Positions 42,295 to 50,880 of a stretch of 64,000 nt of DNA are shown piece by piece (the stretch's first letter is position 1; each line of letters starts with the position of its first letter). The DNA is from Telmatobacter sp. DSM 110680 (GTDB lineage Bacteria; Acidobacteriota; Terriglobia; Terriglobales; Acidobacteriaceae): NCBI RefSeq assembly GCF_039994875.1, contig NZ_CP121196.1, positions 1,488,001 to 1,552,000 of the forward strand, read 5' to 3'. Under the pieces are notes generated by a model. The model did not search any database. It had not been told where the DNA came from and was given only the letters and a program-made list of their open reading frames with translations. Made by a program: the position numbers and the translations under genes.

Positions 42295-44247
42295 ATGCAA
42301 CGCAAACTCCAACTGGCTGCAGTCGCCTTCGCTTGTCTTATCTCTGCTATCCCCGCGCACCCGCAGGCCCGCACCGGCGACGCCGCCACCATCGCCCGCC
42401 GTAACGCCATCGAGCAGGAACTTGAATCCATCGCCACTATCGAGCGCAAGGTCATGGTCCCCATGCGCGACGGCAAGCGGATGCAGGCCGACATCTACCG
42501 CCCCAAGGATGAATCCAAAAAGTATCCCGTAATCTTTTCGCGCACGCCCTACAACTTCAACTACTGGGACATCGCTCTCGGCGCCCCCCGCGACATGACC
42601 GCCGCACTCGATGCAGTCAAGCACGGCTACGCCTACATCGAGATGAACGAGCGTGGCCGCTACTTCTCCGAAGGCGACTACGACATCCTTGGCGTTCCAC
42701 TTACCGATTCCGACGACGAGTTTGATTGGATGACGGCGCTTCCCTGGTCCACCGGAAAAGTCGGCCTCATCGGCTGCTCCTCCACTGCAGAGTGGCAACT
42801 CAACGTCGCCTCTCGCGGCAACAAGGCTCTTGCCACCATCATCCCTGAAAGCTACGGCGCGGGAGTTGGCCGTGTCGGTCCCTACTACGAACAGGGCAAC
42901 TGGTTCCGCGGCGGAGCGGTGCAGATGCTCTTCGCCACCTGGCTCTACGACGCCGGTCTCCAGACCAACGAAGCTAAACCAAACTTTCCACCCAACACCT
43001 CGCAGCAGGCGCTCGTCGAAGCCGCAAAGTGGTGGGACCTCAACGCCCATCCGCCTATGGTTGACTGGACCAAGGCACTGGCGCATCTGCCCGAAAAAGA
43101 TCTCCTCGCTGCCGTCGGCGCGCCGAAAGGCATCTACGCCGACAATACCCCTTCAGGCCAGCGCGGCATGATTGAGCGAACCCCCAACGATCCCGCATGG
43201 TACAAAGGCGGACTCTGGAACGACTCGATGCACATTAACGTTCCCGGCCTTTGGATGATGACGTGGTATGACGTTAGCGTCGCTCCCAATCTAGCCGCAT
43301 ATAACTTTGTCCGCTCCACCGCCAGCCCCGAAGTAGCCAACGAGCAGTACGCGATCATTGCTCCTGTCCCGCACTGCAGCTACAAACGCGCTCAAGAACA
43401 CACCATCGTCGGCGAACGTGATCTCGGCGATGCGCGTCTCGACTACGACGCCCTAACCTTTGGCTGGTTCGATCACTTCCTCAAAGGCGAAGACAACGGA
43501 CTTCTCGCGAAGACACCCAAGGTTCGCTACTACACCATGGGCCTCAGCAAGTGGCAATCTTCTGACACCTGGCCTCCCAAGGAAGCCAAGCCCGTCACGT
43601 TCTACTTGACGTCAACCGGCCGCGCCAACTCGCTGGCAGGCGACGGCACGCTGGCCACCGCGGCGCAGCCCAAAGACGCAGCCGACAAATTCCTCTACGA
43701 TCCTATGAACCCCGTGCCCACCCGCGGCGGAGGCTTCTGCTGCATGGGCGCCGACTTGAAGCCCGGCGCCGTAGATCAGCGTCCTCTCGAAGCGCGTGAT
43801 GACGTACTCGTTTACTCCACCAGCCCACTTTCCGAGGGCATGGAGGTCACCGGCACCGTCGATGTCACTCTCTACGTGTCAAGCGACGCCAAGGATACCG
43901 ACTTCACTGTCAAGCTCATCGACGTTCTCCCCGACGGCACCGCTTACAACATCGACGAAAACATCCAACGCGCTCGCTACCGCGAAGGCTACAACCAGCC
44001 GCCCGTATGGATGGAAAAAGACAAGGTCTACAAAATCACCTTTCAGCCCATGCAGACCAGCAACTACTTCGCACCCGGCGATGAATTGCGCGTAGAAATC
44101 AGCAGCAGCAACTTTCCCCGCTATGACCGCAACCTCAACACCGGCGGCAACAACTACGATGAGACCAAGGGTGTAGTAGCCCACAACCAGGTCCACCACT
44201 CCACCCAATATCCATCAACCATTACGCTGAGCGTAGTGAAACACTAA
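42295..44247 (+). CDS. Exported CocE/NonD-type alpha/beta hydrolase
   Basis: 650 residues. A signal peptide ([23 protein letters not shown]) is followed by the X-Pro dipeptidyl-peptidase/cocaine-esterase fold ([29 protein letters not shown]), the nucleophile region [12 protein letters not shown] with Ser162, a helical cap, and a C-terminal jelly-roll ([22 protein letters not shown]). The usual GxSYxG is GCSSTA here, a variant elbow. Members hydrolyse esters or acyl-amino-acid peptides; substrate unknown. ATG at 42295 follows a 265-bp space after the TPR gene. Confidence 0.87.
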   Translation: MQRKLQLAAVAFACLISAIPAHPQARTGDAATIARRNAIEQELESIATIERKVMVPMRDGKRMQADIYRPKDESKKYPVIFSRTPYNFNYWDIALGAPRDMTAALDAVKHGYAYIEMNERGRYFSEGDYDILGVPLTDSDDEFDWMTALPWSTGKVGLIGCSSTAEWQLNVASRGNKALATIIPESYGAGVGRVGPYYEQGNWFRGGAVQMLFATWLYDAGLQTNEAKPNFPPNTSQQALVEAAKWWDLNAHPPMVDWTKALAHLPEKDLLAAVGAPKGIYADNTPSGQRGMIERTPNDPAWYKGGLWNDSMHINVPGLWMMTWYDVSVAPNLAAYNFVRSTASPEVANEQYAIIAPVPHCSYKRAQEHTIVGERDLGDARLDYDALTFGWFDHFLKGEDNGLLAKTPKVRYYTMGLSKWQSSDTWPPKEAKPVTFYLTSTGRANSLAGDGTLATAAQPKDAADKFLYDPMNPVPTRGGGFCCMGADLKPGAVDQRPLEARDDVLVYSTSPLSEGMEVTGTVDVTLYVSSDAKDTDFTVKLIDVLPDGTAYNIDENIQRARYREGYNQPPVWMEKDKVYKITFQPMQTSNYFAPGDELRVEISSSNFPRYDRNLNTGGNNYDETKGVVAHNQVHHSTQYPSTITLSVVKH

Positions 44248-44262
44248 CCCAACATCGACGAC

Positions 44263-44396
44263 CTCGGACCATCCTTGAGCACTCTCATCCTGAGCGAAGT
44301 CGAAGGATCCGCAGTTGTTTTTTGCATCAATCCGTACAAACTTGGGTGCCCCATCCGTGACGCAGTTTCATCGCAGCATGGGTGGGAAAGCACGAA
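44263..44396 (+). repeat. Composite dispersed repeat, copy B
   Basis: CTCGGACCATCCTT at 44263, module 1 TCATCCTGAGCGAAGTCGAA at 44284, spacer with TGCATCAATCCGTACAAA, module 2 from GGGTGCCCCATCC at 44344 to GGTGGGAAAGCACGAA. This is the best-preserved of three copies. It lies between the CocE gene and rsmI. Confidence 0.8.
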
Positions 44397-44419
44397 CCTC
44401 AACTACCATGTTCTAAGCA

Positions 44420-45307
44420 ATGTCAGAAGAACTCGCCCCTGGCCTCTACCTCGTCGCCACACCCATCGGCAACCTCGGCGACATCACCCTTCGCGCACTC
44501 GATGTCCTAAAAAATGCTGACCGCATCGCCTGCGAAGACACCCGGCAGACCCAAAAGCTCCTTAACCATTTCGCCATCGCCACACCCACCACCAGCTATC
44601 ACCAGCACAACGAGCGCGAGCGTGCGACAGAACTCATCGACGCCCTCAAAGCCGGCGCGCGCATTGCTGTCGTCTCCGATGCGGGTATCCCCGGTATCAG
44701 CGATCCTGGCTCATGGCTCGTCAACGCAGCCATCGCCGCTGGAATCGCCGTCATTCCCATCCCCGGCGCAAATGCTGCTCTTAGCGCTCTCATCGCCTCA
44801 GGTCTCTCCACCGAGCAATTTCACTTCATCGGATTTTTGCCGGAAAAAGCCGGTGCCCGCCGCACCCGTCTCGAAGACCTCGCAGCGCTGTCCCGCGACT
44901 CCGCGCAAACCATCATCTTTTACGAGGCCCCGCACCGCATCGCCGAAACCCTGTCAGACCTCGAATCCGTCTTCGGTCCAACCCTGCGCGTAGTAGCCGC
45001 CCGCGAACTCACCAAGCTCCACGAAGAATTCCTACGCGGCACCGCAGCGGAGATCCGTCAGAATCTCATAGCACGCGATCGCATCCGCGGCGAATTCGTG
45101 CTCCTTATTGAAGTCCCCGCCAAAACTGCGGGCGCCCCAGGTCCCGTCTCTGAGACCCGGGAGACCATCTCCGCCCGCGTCGCCCGACTCCAATCCGAAT
45201 CAGGTCTGGATGAGAAGGAAGCCCTCAAGCGTCTAGCCCGCGAGCTGGGCCAATCCAAAAGCGAACTCTACCGCGAACTCCAGCGCGAACGCGCGCGCCG
45301 CAAATAG
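44420..45307 (+). CDS. rsmI: 16S rRNA (cytidine1402-2'-O)-methyltransferase RsmI
   Basis: 295-residue SAM-dependent enzyme that methylates the ribose of C1402 in the 30S P site. The N terminus (PGLYLVATPIGNLGDITLRALDVLKNADRIACEDTRQT) and GFLPEKAGARRTRLEDLA are family signatures; a C-terminal helix-turn-helix follows (LDEKEALKRLARELGQSKSELYRELQ). Between the catalytic core and that tail, codons for TAGAPGPVSETRET coincide with a palindromic DNA repeat also found in uvrD. The rest is standard. It appears monocistronic. Confidence 0.93.
   Translation: MSEELAPGLYLVATPIGNLGDITLRALDVLKNADRIACEDTRQTQKLLNHFAIATPTTSYHQHNERERATELIDALKAGARIAVVSDAGIPGISDPGSWLVNAAIAAGIAVIPIPGANAALSALIASGLSTEQFHFIGFLPEKAGARRTRLEDLAALSRDSAQTIIFYEAPHRIAETLSDLESVFGPTLRVVAARELTKLHEEFLRGTAAEIRQNLIARDRIRGEFVLLIEVPAKTAGAPGPVSETRETISARVARLQSESGLDEKEALKRLARELGQSKSELYRELQRERARRK
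45127..45165 (+). repeat. GGGYGCCCCAGGTC-type palindromic repeat inside rsmI
   Basis: GCGGGCGCCCCAGGTC, a short loop, then TGAGACCCGGGAG. It matches the uvrD copy at 52589-52625 in about 29 of 36 positions, but the two are read in different codon phases. The stem is weaker than in uvrD. Confidence 0.6.
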
Positions 45308-45606
45308 ACTCCGTCGACCTTGTAGGAGACGACTTCGCGTCACCATTGGGCCACCCGTCCTGCAGCAGGCCACGATCACGCAAATCATCATGGACTTCAA
45401 CCACCGATATCTTGCATCTAAGTTGTTTCTAGATAGAAGTTGAAAGTAGAGCACCCTGAACTCTATCTCCTTCCCTATCTATCGCTAAATGTGAGCGGTA
45501 ATGCTCAGACTCGCAACCAAACTCCGAATAATATAGGACTTACCAGATGCGCCAGGTAGATCCCTAAATAACAAACTGAGCGCATAGGTAGAAAACGGTG
45601 TTTTGC

Positions 45607-46296
45607 ATGAAGAAAGTCATCACGCTCGTAGCATTACTAGGCATGACCAGCATCGGCTGGGCGGGAACCAATCGTGAAGCAACCAATGACCGGCTCGACC
45701 ATGCCGGCAGAGTGATTCACGAAATCATGGACGCCCCCGATAAAGGCATTCCTGAAGAAGTTCTTGAACACGCAAAATGCATCGCCGTTGTTCCCCACCT
45801 TCTCAAGGGCGGCTTCGTATTCGGCGCTGAAAATGGCCGCGGTGTTGCTACCTGCAGATCTTCAAACGGCTGGAGCGCACCAATCTTCTTCGCGATTACC
45901 GGCGGCAGCTGGGGATTGCAGATCGGTGTCGAAGGTGTCGACCTGGTCATGATCATTCAGAACGAGCGCGGAATGCACCAGCTCCTCTCCAGCAAATTTG
46001 AGCTTGGAGCGGACGCGTCGGCAGCAGCCGGCCCAGTCGGCCGTCACGCTTCAGCTGATACCGATTGGAAAATGGATGCTGAGATCCTCACCTACTCGCG
46101 AGCCCGTGGCGCCTTCGCCGGACTCACTCTCAACGGCGCTTCGATCCGCCGCGATGATGATTCCACCGAAGCCATCTACGGCCACGACATTTCGAATGCG
46201 CGCATTTTGAAGGGCGAAATCGCTGTGCCCGAATCCGCGCGTCCCTTCCTCAACGCCGTTCGCGGCGCAAAGGCGCAGGCGGTAGCTTCCAAGTAG
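45607..46296 (+). CDS. Exported SYLF-domain (Ysc84/DUF500) lipid-binding protein
   Basis: 229 residues. Signal peptide KKVITLVALLGMTSIGWAG, then the SYLF fold: GIPEEVLEHAKCIAVVPHLLKGGFVFGAENGRGVATCR, SWGLQIGVEGVDLVMIIQNERGM, KFELGADASAAAGPVGR. In eukaryotes this domain binds phosphoinositides; in bacteria it is thought to be a lipid- or envelope-associated protein. The ATG at 45607 is preferred over the earlier TTG, though the ribosome site is weak. A small membrane gene follows 72 bp later. Confidence 0.88.
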   Translation: MKKVITLVALLGMTSIGWAGTNREATNDRLDHAGRVIHEIMDAPDKGIPEEVLEHAKCIAVVPHLLKGGFVFGAENGRGVATCRSSNGWSAPIFFAITGGSWGLQIGVEGVDLVMIIQNERGMHQLLSSKFELGADASAAAGPVGRHASADTDWKMDAEILTYSRARGAFAGLTLNGASIRRDDDSTEAIYGHDISNARILKGEIAVPESARPFLNAVRGAKAQAVASK

Positions 46297-46368
46297 TTAA
46301 TTCTGAAAATCGTGGGCGTCCCTTTCTTCTCAACGTCAGGGACGCCCGCAGCATCAGGAAAGGCAAGC

Positions 46369-46515
46369 ATGCTCTGGACAATTCTGGTTGTGGTTTTAAT
46401 CTTGTGGCTTCTCGGATTCAGCTTCCACCTGGCTGGCGGCTTCATCCATATTCTGCTGGTAGTCGCTCTCGTAATCCTTCTCTTCAACCTGCTGAGCGGA
46501 CGCCGTCGTCTTTAA
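46369..46515 (+). CDS. lmo0937-family small membrane protein
   Basis: 48 residues, two hydrophobic segments (LWTILVVVLILWLLGF and HILLVVALVILLFNLL) separated by SFHLAGGFI, ending in the basic SGRRRL. This is the exact pattern of the lmo0937-like family found in many stress-related loci. The ATG at 46369 has AGGAAAGG upstream; earlier in-frame ATGs give an unrelated tail. Likely co-transcribed with the SYLF gene. Confidence 0.85.
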   Translation: MLWTILVVVLILWLLGFSFHLAGGFIHILLVVALVILLFNLLSGRRRL

Positions 46516-46550
46516 GAGCTTCCTGGCCCGGGCTTCCCGCATTCGATCCG

Positions 46551-47105
46551 CTATTCACCGTCCACTGCCACAGCAATCCGAACCGCCTCCTCCGCGGAAC
46601 CCGCCACTTCCAGCAGCAGCCGATTCTCCGCCTTCAAAAAACCAGCCTCCACCGCGCGATCCAGGAATGCCAGCAGCCCATCCCAATAATTTGCTGTATT
46701 GATCAGCACGCACGGCTTGGTATGCAGACGCAACTGCTTCCACGTCACAATCTCCATCATCTCGTCCAGCGTTCCATAGCCGCCCGGCAGCATCAGGAAA
46801 GCATCGGCCAGCTTCACCATGCGCGCCTTGCGCTCGTGCATCGTCGGCACCATCTCCAGCCGCGTCAGTCCGCGATGCGCAATCTCGCTGCCTGAAAGAA
46901 TCTCCGGCAAAACCCCGATCACCTCCGCACCGCCCGCCAACGCCGTATCCGCCACCGCACCCATCAGCCCCACGCTGGCTCCGCCATACACCAACCCAAG
47001 TCCAGCGTCGGCGATCGCCCTTCCCAGCGCCTTTGCCTCCGCCAGAAATATCGGATCGCTCCCATTCGCAGATCCGCAATACACCGCAACCCTTTTCAGT
47101 TTCAT
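46551..47105 (-). CDS. LOG-family protein (TIGR00730), nucleoside-monophosphate phosphoribohydrolase
   Basis: 184-residue Rossmann-fold enzyme. It begins LKRVAVYCGSANGSDPIF and carries the diagnostic LPGGYGTLDEMMEIVTWKQL, whose PGGxGTxxE motif holds the catalytic Arg/Glu region of cytokinin-activating LOG enzymes (they release ribose-5-phosphate from nucleotide monophosphates). Another helix block is VYGGASVGLMGAVADTALAGGAEVIGV. In bacteria it is often a housekeeping nucleotidase-like activity. Convergent with the SYLF/lmo0937 pair, divergent from the next secreted-protein gene. Confidence 0.9.
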   Translation of the reverse strand: MKLKRVAVYCGSANGSDPIFLAEAKALGRAIADAGLGLVYGGASVGLMGAVADTALAGGAEVIGVLPEILSGSEIAHRGLTRLEMVPTMHERKARMVKLADAFLMLPGGYGTLDEMMEIVTWKQLRLHTKPCVLINTANYWDGLLAFLDRAVEAGFLKAENRLLLEVAGSAEEAVRIAVAVDGE

Positions 47106-47259
47106 CGCGCAACCAGAATAGCTCCGCCGCGTCCTTCCCTCCGCAACTCGCCTTTAATCCCGTGTTCATCGCGCATTCACGATCCGCTGTTAGCTTCATC
47201 CGCGGAGTTCTCTTGCCTCTTCCCCGCACTATCAAATCCCAGCTTTTGGAGGTCACCCG

Positions 47260-48894
47260 GTGACACAGCAGTCCATTCTTTCTTCTCGGTTACGTGTTTC
47301 CATTGCCGTCGCATTTTCCGCGATCCTCTTGCCATCCCTCGGCCTGGCGCAGGGCAAGCCTGCGTTCAATCCCGGCAATCTCGTTGTCAGCCGGTCGGTC
47401 TACGACAACCTTGCCGGCAATATCACGATCGGACAGACGCTGCCGCCCAACTGCGTTGCATCCACCGGCGCATGCGTCACAGCCGTGGCCGACGGTACCT
47501 ACCCCTTCGTCTTCGCCAATGACACCATCGACGGCAGTTTTGGCATCACGTCGCGCATCTTCCTTGATCACTCCACGCCGTCCGGTCATGTCATCAGCTC
47601 TCTCGAAGTCCCCAACAGCCTCGACTCCGGCATCTCCAGTTCGAGCGATCAACTCGTCACGAGCTTCAGTTCCAAGTCCGAACTCGGCCTCCACTTGTCT
47701 ACAAACGGCCGCTATCTCACCTTCATGGGGTACGTCGCACCTGTTAACGCCATCGATGTCTCAAATTCCAACACGCCAATTGCCCCCGATCCTACCAATC
47801 CGGTTCCCTCGTCCTACTATCGAGCGGTCGCTCGCGTCGATCGCTGGGGACATTTCACCTTCGCTGAGACCAATGCCTACAGCGGCAACAACGGCCGCTC
47901 CGCAATCCTCAACAACACCTGGGGCAACGACGTCTTCTACATCGCGGGCAACGCCGGTAACGGCGGAACCCCTGAACCACAAAATGTAGTCCTAGGCGCA
48001 GGCGCGCAGATACTAAGTCCCTCAGATCTTCCCGAGGCCGATCAGGCTCCCGGTCTGCCCACGCCGGTTGGAAGCTTCTCCGTCACGGAACTTGGTGACA
48101 AGGCCGACAAGGTAGGCAAAGACGACAACTTCCGCGGCATGACCGTCTTCAACAACGTGCTCTATTACACCAAGGGCTCCGGCGGAAACGGCGTCAACAC
48201 CGTCTATTACGTCAACACCAGCAACACGCCCTGCACGGGCGGTGTCGGACTCCCTGCTGCCGGCGCAACGCTACCCACAACGCCTCTCAACTACACTCTG
48301 CCGCTGCCTTCGACCGGACTTCCCAATAATATGTGCATCGTCGCCGGGTTTCCCACCACATCCAACAAGGCTGTCAATCCCGTCAATTTTCCCTTCGGAC
48401 TATGGTTCGCAGACGCCAACACGCTCTACGTCGCCGATGAAGGCGATGGCTACACGGGAGGCGCCGACCTCTACACTCACGCCGCGGGCCAGACACTCGC
48501 GGGATTGCAGAAGTGGGTGCTGAACCCCGCAACCAGTCGCTGGGAACTCGCTTACGTCCTGACCAACGGATTGGAGTTAGGCGCACCCTACACGGTTGCG
48601 GGTTATCCCACCGGAACCAATGCGGCCACCGGCCTGCCCTGGTCGCCCGCGGCTGACGGCCTCCGCAACCTTACCGGACGCGTGAATGACGACGGCACCG
48701 TCACCATATGGGCGATCACCTCCACCATCAGCGGCAACGGAGACACCGGTGCTGACCCTGACAAACTCGTCACAATCACCGACCCTCTCAGCAATACCAG
48801 CAGTGCCGTAGCAGCAGGGGAGTCGTTCCGCACACTCCGCACCGCGAACTTCGGCGAAGTGCTCCGCGGCGTATCCTTTGGCCCGACCAATTAG
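47260..48894 (+). CDS. Secreted propeller-like protein of unknown function
   Basis: 544 residues. A signal peptide (RVSIAVAFSAILLPSLGLAQ) is followed by a chain of beta-rich segments that repeat roughly every 60-70 residues (SGNAVPSSYYRAVARVDRWGHF-like, NNTWGNDVFYIAGNAGNGG, LADANTLYVADEGDGYTGG), consistent with a beta-propeller. Many Asn/Gly/Thr turns. No catalytic residues recognised. The GTG start has GGAGG 7 nt upstream. A bidirectional hairpin follows. Confidence 0.75.
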   Translation: MTQQSILSSRLRVSIAVAFSAILLPSLGLAQGKPAFNPGNLVVSRSVYDNLAGNITIGQTLPPNCVASTGACVTAVADGTYPFVFANDTIDGSFGITSRIFLDHSTPSGHVISSLEVPNSLDSGISSSSDQLVTSFSSKSELGLHLSTNGRYLTFMGYVAPVNAIDVSNSNTPIAPDPTNPVPSSYYRAVARVDRWGHFTFAETNAYSGNNGRSAILNNTWGNDVFYIAGNAGNGGTPEPQNVVLGAGAQILSPSDLPEADQAPGLPTPVGSFSVTELGDKADKVGKDDNFRGMTVFNNVLYYTKGSGGNGVNTVYYVNTSNTPCTGGVGLPAAGATLPTTPLNYTLPLPSTGLPNNMCIVAGFPTTSNKAVNPVNFPFGLWFADANTLYVADEGDGYTGGADLYTHAAGQTLAGLQKWVLNPATSRWELAYVLTNGLELGAPYTVAGYPTGTNAATGLPWSPAADGLRNLTGRVNDDGTVTIWAITSTISGNGDTGADPDKLVTITDPLSNTSSAVAAGESFRTLRTANFGEVLRGVSFGPTN

Positions 48895-48924
48895 AAATTT
48901 AGAAATTCACAACCACAGAACAGA

Positions 48925-48953
48925 GAAGGCGCACGGAATCCGCGTGCGCCTTC
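48925..48953. terminator. Bidirectional terminator between convergent genes
   Basis: GAAGGCGCACG-GAATCCG-CGTGCGCCTTC, an 11-bp stem 30 bp after the propeller gene and 60 bp before the end of the cupin gene; short T-runs flank it on both sides. Confidence 0.8.
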
Positions 48954-49012
48954 TTGATCGAGACCGCAGTCACTCGCGTTCCGATATCTTCAAACGAAAC
49001 CTGCGAGCTTCA

Positions 49013-49507
49013 TCACTGCGCACACTTGATCTCGACGCGCAGCCAGCCTGGGGGTGCACCCGGTCCCGCCTTGCCCGGATCGACTACTTCGATGGCGTGC
49101 ATTGGCTCGGGTTTCATCCAGTTCCCACTCCACACACCGGCATGAACCGGCTCCGTCTGGCTCGGCTGGTCCACCACCTTGCCATCCGCCCTGTGATAGC
49201 GGATGTGTGGCGTTGTGCCGCCGGTATCATAGCCCAGAAACAAACTCGGCCACCGATGATGATGCATCGGTTCTGTACCGCCCTTGGGCGGCAGCGTCAC
49301 CTGCAACACCCGCACGAAAGCATTCTCGAAAACGACCTTGTGGCTTGCGGGAGCGGCCTGCACGGCGTCGTAACCTGAGGGAAATGACGCATCCGTGCTC
49401 TGTCCATAGAGATAATGATGCGCGGCAAAAGCAGTCAGGCAGACTGTGCACACCATGCTTGAGGACGCGATCGTGAGAACCTTTAGAAACCGCGCTGATC
49501 GTCTCAT
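49013..49507 (-). CDS. Exported cupin-fold protein
   Basis: 164 residues. Signal peptide (RFLKVLTIASSSMVCTVCLTAFA) then a single cupin barrel: SHKVVFENAFVRVLQVTLPPKG with the metal-ligand style MHHHRWPSLFLGY and C-terminal strand GAPPGWLRVEIKC. The histidine triplet supports a metal site. Substrate unknown. ATG at 49507 is preferred for its direct signal peptide; the frame is open to 49549. It is in line with the next minus-strand gene, 70 bp away. Confidence 0.75.
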   Translation of the reverse strand: MRRSARFLKVLTIASSSMVCTVCLTAFAAHHYLYGQSTDASFPSGYDAVQAAPASHKVVFENAFVRVLQVTLPPKGGTEPMHHHRWPSLFLGYDTGGTTPHIRYHRADGKVVDQPSQTEPVHAGVWSGNWMKPEPMHAIEVVDPGKAGPGAPPGWLRVEIKCAQ

Positions 49508-49576
49508 AGTGCGCAGTATAAGATGCCTGTCTCGCTTTGCGTAGCGCATGTGGCTACGACGCGGTTTGAGACTTCT

Positions 49577-50572
49577 TTATTCTCCTCGACTTATCGGCTC
49601 CTGCAATCGACGCGCAAACCCGCCCTGCTCGTTCCACCGCTCGAATTCACTCGCCGACAGCTCAACCGATCCGTGAATCCGATCCGCTTCAAAGGAAAGA
49701 TTTCCCAGCGGTCGTTGCGGCTGCGGTTGAGACCCAGATACTGCTGGGGGCTCTTTGGCAAAGACGTCCGCGAATGACGCAGCTTTCTCCGTCAGCACGC
49801 CCTTTGCGTGATCATTCCGTACGTGCAGTGAAAAATCCACGCGAATCTTGGGACCGAAGCGCGTACCAACCATCAATAGTTCCGCGCCTTCGATCAACCG
49901 CGTCAGCATGCTGTTGGGCTGCGTGAAAACAAGACTCTCCTCAGTAATTGGGGATCCAACCACAACATTCCAAGACGTCACATCGGAGCGCATCTGCGTC
50001 AGCCGTTCCATCAGCGGCATATCGATGTCGGCGTGAGTGGCGTATCGCTGCAGCGCCTTTCGAACCATCACCTCTGTTCCCAGCATTGCGATGCGATCGT
50101 TGAGAATCACCAGCCACCGCGTGTCCAGCATCTCTCCCTGTTCGCGAGCAAACGGTTTGATCAACAATGCCGTTCCAGCCTCGTACTCGGTCGTCTCCGC
50201 GCCGTTCAGTAGCGCGGCTTTAAAAATTCGCTCCGCGTCAAAATGTCCGCCCACCAGCAGCAGATGTTCGGTGAGTCTTCCACCACCAGATGAAGCGGCC
50301 ACCTCAATCACTTCGTCGACGACCCTTTTGCCGTCGACGCCCGCAAGAGCCTGCCAGTCATCAAGGTCAAGTCGGTCGTTACGCGTCGACAGCAGCAGAC
50401 GGCCATGCTCGTGTGGTTGCCCAACTGGATGGTTTTCGAATCCCGAAACGATTTCGGCGCCGGGAGGTACCAGCGAAAGTAATTTACTGTTCAGAGGTGA
50501 AGCGAAACCAGATGAAACAGTGACAGCCGTCGAAACTATTAGCCCTATAAGGCCGTATGCAAAAGGGCGCAC
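49577..50572 (-). CDS. Exported protein of unknown function
   Basis: 331 residues with a signal peptide (YGLIGLIVSTAVTVSSGFA). The rest alternates strands and helices (GAEIVSGFENHPVGQPHEHGRLLLST, LLLVGGHFDAERIFKAALLNG, ALQRYATHADIDMPLMERLTQM) in a way that recalls bacterial DUF-type proteins found in acidobacteria, but I do not recognise it. A C-terminal Pro/Gln region (GSQPQPQRPLGNL) precedes a final beta stretch. It is upstream of the cupin gene on the same strand. Confidence 0.65.
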   Translation of the reverse strand: MRPFAYGLIGLIVSTAVTVSSGFASPLNSKLLSLVPPGAEIVSGFENHPVGQPHEHGRLLLSTRNDRLDLDDWQALAGVDGKRVVDEVIEVAASSGGGRLTEHLLLVGGHFDAERIFKAALLNGAETTEYEAGTALLIKPFAREQGEMLDTRWLVILNDRIAMLGTEVMVRKALQRYATHADIDMPLMERLTQMRSDVTSWNVVVGSPITEESLVFTQPNSMLTRLIEGAELLMVGTRFGPKIRVDFSLHVRNDHAKGVLTEKAASFADVFAKEPPAVSGSQPQPQRPLGNLSFEADRIHGSVELSASEFERWNEQGGFARRLQEPISRGE

Positions 50573-50880
50573 GAGGCACCCCCTTTTGTAACCTGGGTGG
50601 TTCCATTTGGCCTGCGGCTAATCATCCTTTTCCGCGGCCGAAGAACCCATGCCAGATCGAAATGACAGAGTAAAGCGATCACGAGCGTACGCCGCCTTTT
50701 CTCCCCGCGCTATGTCGGGCATCACAATAAGATCCGACAAGAAAGAAAATCAATCAGAACTCTTCAAATCAATTCAAACCAGATGCCTTCAGCGTTCTTC
50801 TGCGTGCAACTCCTGTCGATCCCGTAGTCATCGCGAGACAGGTAAACTAGAGACAGGAACCTTTCCGCCGGACGCCGCCT
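50573..50880. other. Divergent intergenic region upstream of uvrD
   Basis: 308 bp. The leader of the helicase gene contains AGACAGG near 50855 but no convincing ribosome site. Nothing else is seen. Confidence 0.4.
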
